From positions 134,694-198,693 of the forward strand of contig NZ_LMEI01000009.1 of NCBI RefSeq assembly GCF_001426585.1: a stretch of 64,000 bases of DNA, read 5' to 3'. This document shows positions 58,241 to 64,000 of the stretch, piece by piece. Source of the DNA: Streptomyces sp. Root431. Its GTDB lineage: Bacteria > Actinomycetota > Actinomycetes > Streptomycetales > Streptomycetaceae. A model generated the notes under the pieces. That model was given only the letters and a program-made list of their open reading frames with translations, was not told where the DNA came from and did not search any database. The stretch's first letter is position 1; the number at the start of each line of letters is the position of its first letter. The position numbers were made by a program, and so were the translations under genes.

Positions 58241-58969
58241 GTGAGCGACGAGGAGCACGAGCCGAGCTATACGGTCGACGAGCTGGCTGCGCGGGCCGGG
58301 GTCACGGTGCGGACCGTGCGGTTCTACGGGACGCGGGGGCTGCTGCCGCCGCCCGTCATCGGGGCGCGGCGGGTCGGGCACTACGGGCCGGGGCATCTGG
58401 CGCGGCTGGCGCTCATCGAGGAGCTCCAGCGGCAGGGCATGACGCTGGCGGCGATCGAGCGGTATCTGGAGCAGTTGCCGGCCGACCTCAGTGAGCAGGA
58501 CCTGGCCATCCACCGGGCCCTCGTGGCCTCCTGGGCGCCCGAGTCCGACGAGGAGATCACGCTGCGCGAGCTGGAGCGGCGGGCCGGGCGGCCCTTGACC
58601 GAGCAGGATGTCGAGCGGCTCGCCGCCATGGGGGTGCTGGAGCGGGTCGACGGGAGCGAGGCCTTCCGGCTCGACGGGACGCTGCTGCGGCTCGGGGTCG
58701 AGCTCCTCGACGTGCCGATCGAGCACGAGACGATCCTTGCGTCCCGGACCGTCCTCGTGGAGCACGCGCGCGCCGCCGCCCAGGAGCTCTCCCGGCTCTT
58801 CCGGGACGAGGTGTGGAACCCGTACCGGGAGAGCGCCGAGGACCCGGACCACCTGAACGCCATGCGGTCGCTCTCGGCCCATATGCAGCCGATGGTGGTC
58901 CAGGCCCTCGTCACGGCCTTCCAGCGCTCGCTCCGCGAGGAGCTGCGCGCCGCGTTCAGGAGTCGGTGA
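58241..58969 (+). CDS. MerR-family transcriptional regulator
   Basis: The 242-residue regulator has an N-terminal MerR helix-turn-helix and wing (YTVDELAARAGVTVRTVRFY, GLLPPPVIGARRVGHYG), then a coiled-coil dimer helix and a large C-terminal helical domain of about 150 residues, longer than in metal-sensing MerR proteins. It may sense a metabolite; the convergent fatty-acid oxidation operon (14-bp overlap at the 3' ends) is a possible target, but nothing in the sequence proves it. The start GTG at 58241 lacks a ribosome site. Confidence 0.88.
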   Translation: MSDEEHEPSYTVDELAARAGVTVRTVRFYGTRGLLPPPVIGARRVGHYGPGHLARLALIEELQRQGMTLAAIERYLEQLPADLSEQDLAIHRALVASWAPESDEEITLRELERRAGRPLTEQDVERLAAMGVLERVDGSEAFRLDGTLLRLGVELLDVPIEHETILASRTVLVEHARAAAQELSRLFRDEVWNPYRESAEDPDHLNAMRSLSAHMQPMVVQALVTAFQRSLREELRAAFRSR

Positions 58970-61130
58970 AGACCTCGCCGCGCTCGGCCTTCGCCACCAG
59001 GAGGGCCGGGGGCTCGAACCGCTCGCCGTACGTCGCCGCCAGCTCGCGCGCGCGGGCCGCGAAGCCGGCGACGCCGCCCTCGTAGCCGTTGATGTACTGG
59101 AGCACGCCGCCGGTCCAGGCCGGGAAGCCGATGCCCATGATGGAGCCGATGTTGGCGTCGGCGATCGAGGTCAGGACGCCTTCCTCCAGGAGCCGGACGG
59201 TGTCCAGCGCCTCGGAGAACAGCATCCGCTCCTGCATGTCGCGGAAGGGGATCTCGTATCCGGGCTTCGCGAAGTGCTCGCGCAGGCCGGGCCAGAGCGC
59301 GCCGCGCTTGCCGTCCTCCGCGTAGTCGTAGAAGCCCGCGCCGCCGCTGCGTCCGGTGCGGCCGAACTCGTCGACCATGCGGTCGATGACCGCCTCGCCC
59401 GGGTGGGTGGCCCAGACGCCGCCGGCCTCCTCGATCGCGCGCCGGGTCTCGTTGCGGATCTTGCGGGGCAGGGTCAGGGTCAGCTCGTCCATGAGGGAGA
59501 GGACCTTCGCCGGGTAGCCGGCCTGCGCCGCGGCCTGCTCGATCGAGGCGGGCTCGATGCCCTCGCCGACCATCGCGACGCCCTCGTTGATGAAGTGGCC
59601 GATCACCCGGGAGGTGAAGAAGCCCCGGGAGTCGTTGACGACGATCGGCGTCTTGTTGATCTGCCGGACGAGGTCGAAGGCGCGGGCGAGGGCCTCGTCG
59701 CCGGTCCGCTCGCCCTTGATGATCTCGACGAGCGGCATCTTGTCGACGGGCGAGAAGAAGTGCAGGCCGATGAAGTCGGACTGCCGCTCGACGCCCTCGG
59801 CGAGGACGGAGATCGGCAGGGTCGAGGTGTTGGAGCAGAGCAGCGCGTCGGGGGCGACGACGCCCTGGATCTCCTGGAAGACCTTGTGCTTGAGGGACGT
59901 GTCCTCGAAGACGGCCTCGATGACCGCGTCGCAGCCGGCCAGGGCCTGGACGTCGGAGGTCGCGGTGATGCGGGCGAGGAGCGCGTCGGCCTTCTCCTGC
60001 GTCGTACGGCCCCTGGCGACGGCCTTGGCGCAGAGCTTCTCGCTGTACGCCTTGCCCTTGGCGGCGGACTCTGCGGAGACGTCCTTGAGGACGACCTCGA
60101 TGCCCGCGCGGGCGCAGGAGTACGCGATGCCGGCGCCCATCATGCCCGCGCCGAGGACGGCGACCTTGCGGACGGGGCGGGGCGCGATGCCCTTCGGCCG
60201 GCTCGCGCCGGAGTTCACGGCCTGGAGGTCGAAGAAGAACGCCTGGATCATGTTCTTCGCGGTCTGCCCGATGACCAGCTCGGTGAAGTACCGGCTCTCG
60301 ATGGTGAGCGCGGTCTCGAAGTCGACCTGGGAGCCCTCGACGGCGGCGGCCATGATGGCGCGCGGCGCCGGGTAGGGCGCGCCGTTCAGCTGCTTGCGCA
60401 GATTGGCCGGGAAGGCCGGGAGGTTCGCGGCGAACTTCGGGTTCGACGGGGTGCCGCCGGGGATCCGGTGGCCGGGGACGTCCCAGGGCTGGTGGGACTC
60501 GGGGTGCGCGTCGATGAAGGCGATGGCCTTGGCCATCATCTCCTCGGGGGTGGCGGCCACCTCGTGGACGAGGCCGCTCTCGAGGGCGCGCTTCGGGGCG
60601 TACTGGGTGCCCTGGAGCAGCACCTTGAGCAGGGCGTCGGTGATGCCCATGAGGCGGACGGTACGGGCGACGCCGCCGCCGCCCGGCAGCAGGCCGAGGG
60701 TGACCTCGGGCAGGCCGATCTTGGAGCCGGGGGCGTCGAGGGCGACGCGGTGGTGGGAGGCGAGGGCGATCTCGTAGCCGCCGCCGAGGGCCGCGCCGTT
60801 GATCGCGGCGACGACGGGCTTGCCGAGGGTCTCGATGCGGCGCAGGGCGTTCTTGATCCCGATGGCGGAGTCGAAGATGTCCTGGGCGTGCTCGGGGCCC
60901 GCCTTGACCATGTCCTTGAGGTCGCCGCCGGCGAAGAAGGTCTTCTTCGCGGAGGTGTAGATGATGCCGCGGATGGAGTCCTTCTCGGCCTCCACGCGGT
61001 CGGCGATCGCGATGATCGAGGCCCGGAAGGCCTGGTTCATGGTGTTGGCGGACTGGTTGGGGTCGTCGAGGACGAGGGTGACGATCCCGGTCGCGTCCTG
61101 CTCCCAGCGGATGGTGGTGCTCTCGCTCAT
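58956..61130 (-). CDS. Fatty-acid oxidation multifunctional enzyme (enoyl-CoA hydratase/3-hydroxyacyl-CoA dehydrogenase)
   Basis: This 724-residue FadB/FadJ-type enzyme hydrates enoyl-CoA and then oxidises the 3-hydroxyacyl-CoA with NAD. The crotonase domain keeps both catalytic glutamates (GGGYEIALASHH and GLPEVTLGLLPG). The Rossmann domain starts VAVLGAGMMGAGIAYSCARA, with catalytic His in FIGLHFFSPVDKM and a C-terminal helical dehydrogenase domain. The ATG is 44 bp after the thiolase gene. Together with the thiolase and acyl-CoA dehydrogenase it completes a beta-oxidation round. Confidence 0.94.
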   Translation of the reverse strand: MSESTTIRWEQDATGIVTLVLDDPNQSANTMNQAFRASIIAIADRVEAEKDSIRGIIYTSAKKTFFAGGDLKDMVKAGPEHAQDIFDSAIGIKNALRRIETLGKPVVAAINGAALGGGYEIALASHHRVALDAPGSKIGLPEVTLGLLPGGGGVARTVRLMGITDALLKVLLQGTQYAPKRALESGLVHEVAATPEEMMAKAIAFIDAHPESHQPWDVPGHRIPGGTPSNPKFAANLPAFPANLRKQLNGAPYPAPRAIMAAAVEGSQVDFETALTIESRYFTELVIGQTAKNMIQAFFFDLQAVNSGASRPKGIAPRPVRKVAVLGAGMMGAGIAYSCARAGIEVVLKDVSAESAAKGKAYSEKLCAKAVARGRTTQEKADALLARITATSDVQALAGCDAVIEAVFEDTSLKHKVFQEIQGVVAPDALLCSNTSTLPISVLAEGVERQSDFIGLHFFSPVDKMPLVEIIKGERTGDEALARAFDLVRQINKTPIVVNDSRGFFTSRVIGHFINEGVAMVGEGIEPASIEQAAAQAGYPAKVLSLMDELTLTLPRKIRNETRRAIEEAGGVWATHPGEAVIDRMVDEFGRTGRSGGAGFYDYAEDGKRGALWPGLREHFAKPGYEIPFRDMQERMLFSEALDTVRLLEEGVLTSIADANIGSIMGIGFPAWTGGVLQYINGYEGGVAGFAARARELAATYGERFEPPALLVAKAERGEVFTDS

Positions 61131-61174
61131 GTCTCTGCTTCTCCGTGGACGTGAAGAGGGGTTCGGACGGACGG

Positions 61175-62389
<1,215 letters not shown>

Positions 62390-62435
62390 GTAAAGCCTTT
62401 CGCGATGAGGGTGGGAGAAGACGGGCGGCGGGAGG

Positions 62436-63578
62436 TCAGCCGAGGAGGGAGCGGCCGATGATCTCCTTCATGATCTCGGTGGTGCCGCCGTAGATGGTCT
62501 GGATCCGGCCGTCGGTGTAGGCACGGGCGACCGGGAATTCGCTCATGTAGCCGTATCCGCCGTGCAGTTGCAGGCAGCGGTCGGCGACCCGCTTCTGGAG
62601 TTCGGTCGCCCACCACTTGGCCATGGAGGCGTGGACGGCGTCCAGAGCGCCGCTCGCGTGCTCCTCGATGCAGCGGTCGACGAAGGTCCGCGTCACGGCG
62701 CACTCGGTGGCCATCTCGGCGATCTCGAAGCGGACGTGCTGGAGCCTGGCGAGCGGACGGCCGAAGGCCTCGCGCTCCTTGACGTACCGGGTGGTGAGCT
62801 CCAGGAGGTGTTCGGCCCCGGCGATGCCGGCGACGGCGATGGCGAGGCGCTCCTGGGCGAGGTTGGTCATCAGGTGCAGGAAGGCGCCGTTGAGCTCGCC
62901 GAGCAGGTTCTCCTTGGGGACGCGGACGTCGTGGAAGAAGAGCTCGGCGGTGTCCTGGGACTTCTGGCCGATCTTGTCGAGGTTCCGGCCGCGCTCGAAG
63001 CCTTCCGCGCCGCGCTCGACGACGAGGAGGGAGAGGCCGTGCGCGCCGCCCTCCGGGGTGGTGCGGGCGACGACGATCACGAGGTCGGCGAGGATGCCGT
63101 TGGAGATGAACGTCTTGGAGCCGTTGAGGATCCAGTGGTCGCCGTGGTCCTCGGCGGTGGTGCGGATGCCCTGGAGGTCGGAGCCCGCGCCCGGTTCGGT
63201 CATGGCGATGGCGGTGACGGTCTCGCCGGAGCAGAAGCCGGGCAGCCAGCGCCGCTTCTGCTCGTCCGTGGCGAGCGAGGTGAGGTACGGGCCGATGATG
63301 TCGTTGTGCAGGCCGATGGCGAGCCCGGGGGCTCCGGCCCTGGTGAACTCCTCGGCGAGGACGGCTCCGTAGCGGAAGTCGGGGTTGCCCCCGCCGCCGT
63401 ACTCCTCGTCGACCGCGATCCCGAGCAGCCCCTGCCGGCCGGCGGCCCGCCAGGCCTCGCGGGCGACGATGCCGTCCAGCTCCCACTGCTCGTAGTAGGG
63501 CAGCACCTCCTTGGCCAGGAAGGTGCGCACGGTCGCGCGGAAGGCCTCGTGGTCGGCGGTGTAGAGCTGGCGCTTCAT
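62436..63578 (-). CDS. Acyl-CoA dehydrogenase
   Basis: The 380-residue FAD enzyme introduces the alpha-beta double bond of acyl-CoAs. The FAD/substrate motifs [14 protein letters not shown] and [13 protein letters not shown] are clear, and [13 protein letters not shown] ends the domain. The ATG overlaps the stop of the CoA-transferase gene (ATGA). Chain-length preference cannot be read; the neighbours suggest branched or methyl-acyl substrates entering beta-oxidation. Confidence 0.93.
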   Translation of the reverse strand: MKRQLYTADHEAFRATVRTFLAKEVLPYYEQWELDGIVAREAWRAAGRQGLLGIAVDEEYGGGGNPDFRYGAVLAEEFTRAGAPGLAIGLHNDIIGPYLTSLATDEQKRRWLPGFCSGETVTAIAMTEPGAGSDLQGIRTTAEDHGDHWILNGSKTFISNGILADLVIVVARTTPEGGAHGLSLLVVERGAEGFERGRNLDKIGQKSQDTAELFFHDVRVPKENLLGELNGAFLHLMTNLAQERLAIAVAGIAGAEHLLELTTRYVKEREAFGRPLARLQHVRFEIAEMATECAVTRTFVDRCIEEHASGALDAVHASMAKWWATELQKRVADRCLQLHGGYGYMSEFPVARAYTDGRIQTIYGGTTEIMKEIIGRSLLG

Positions 63579-64000
63579 GCTTCGGTCTCCTGTGGGTGCA
63601 GGGCGGGGACGGCCCAGTCGTGGGCTACTTCCGCGGTGTCGGCGCCGGGGAGGACGGGGCCCGAGCGGAGGGTGCCGGGGGTGACGGAGAAGCGGGGTGC
63701 CGGGGCGGGCTGGGTGAGGCCGGCGTGCTCGGTGAAGGTGCCCCGGGCGGCCAGGTGGGGGTGGCTCGGGGCCTCGCGCAGGGAGAGGACGGGGGCGACG
63801 CAGGCGTCGGTGCCCTCGAAGACGGAGGTCCACTCCTCGCGCGTACGGCTCCGGAAGCGGTCGGTGACGGCCGCGCGCAGTTCGGGCCAGCGGGCGAGGT
63901 CGCCGCGCAGGGCGGTGGCGTCCTCGATGCCGAGGAGGCGGACGAACTCCGCGTAGAACTGTCCTTCCAGGGCGCCGACCGCCATGTGTCCGCCGTCGGA
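63575..64000 (-). CDS. CaiB/BaiF CoA-transferase or alpha-methylacyl-CoA racemase, partial
   Basis: Only the C-terminal 141 residues are in the window; the start lies beyond 64000. The first visible residues, SDGGHMAVGALEGQFYAEF, match the conserved centre of alpha-methylacyl-CoA racemases and related family III CoA-transferases, and VAPVLSLREAPSHPHLAARG is the usual C-terminal motif. It is the first visible gene of the oxidation operon. Racemases make the S-isomer of 2-methylacyl-CoA for acyl-CoA dehydrogenases, which fits the next gene. Confidence 0.85.
   Translation of the reverse strand, partial: SDGGHMAVGALEGQFYAEFVRLLGIEDATALRGDLARWPELRAAVTDRFRSRTREEWTSVFEGTDACVAPVLSLREAPSHPHLAARGTFTEHAGLTQPAPAPRFSVTPGTLRSGPVLPGADTAEVAHDWAVPALHPQETEA

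Overview
The window is high-GC actinobacterial DNA, almost certainly a Streptomyces chromosome arm or core-edge segment. Third codon positions are nearly all G or C, GTG starts and ATGA/GTGA/TGATG stop-start overlaps are common, and several genes belong to families known mainly from Streptomyces (SCO6745 family, DUF6745, DUF6126). The block from about 14.6 to 41.8 kb runs in the same order as I remember for the S. coelicolor SCO6745-SCO6771 region (hopanoid cluster, idi, SCO6745). No rRNA, tRNA, CRISPR array, prophage or complete insertion sequence was seen.

Layout. 1-6 kb: a metallo-beta-lactamase-fold hydrolase, a Glu/Leu/Phe/Val dehydrogenase with a TetR regulator, a secreted SIMPL protein and a DUF6745 pair. 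6-11.3 kb: a translationally coupled five-gene cassette homologous to Salmonella STM4015-STM4011. It encodes an LRR-like protein, an ATP-grasp-like protein, a sulfatase-fold hydrolase and two radical SAM enzymes. As far as I know its biochemical function is unknown, and it is the best candidate here for an undescribed system. 11.3-14.6 kb: an SGNH hydrolase, a LysM-M23 peptidase behind a c-di-AMP (ydaO) riboswitch, and a Tyr phosphatase. 14.6-25.3 kb: the hopanoid operon hpnC-hpnD-hpnE-polyprenyl synthase-shc-hpnG-hpnH-aminotransferase, followed by an XRE-cupin regulator with a striking tandem operator.

25.5-33.4 kb: a TetR regulator, then a minus-strand operon apparently making and exporting a glycerol-1-phosphate- or polyol-phosphate-based envelope polymer or lipid (two CDP-alcohol phosphatidyltransferases, nucleotidyltransferase, G1P-dehydrogenase-like enzyme, GT2, ABC exporter). 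Its first gene appears to start at CTG. 33.8-41.8 kb: CDF transporter, methyltransferase-GNAT fusion, idi, anti-sigma-like ATPase, HdeD-like membrane protein, crotonase, two DJ-1 family proteins, SCO6745 protein. 42-49.4 kb: Tex, an ABC-F operon, a D-amino-acid-oxidase-like protein. 49.4-57.4 kb: secreted peptidases (M14, X-Pro dipeptidyl-peptidase, M1), an MpaB-type oxygenase, an orphan ATP-synthase-b-like protein and a sphingomyelinase-like phosphodiesterase. 57.4-64 kb: a small membrane protein, a decayed macro-domain gene, a MerR regulator, and a minus-strand fatty-acid oxidation operon that runs off the right edge.

Non-coding features stand out. Two copies (41857-42018 and 52984-53146) of a roughly 162-bp folded repeat share a core while their arms differ with compensatory changes, and both sit just upstream of a start codon. 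Several regulator genes have clear palindromic operators.
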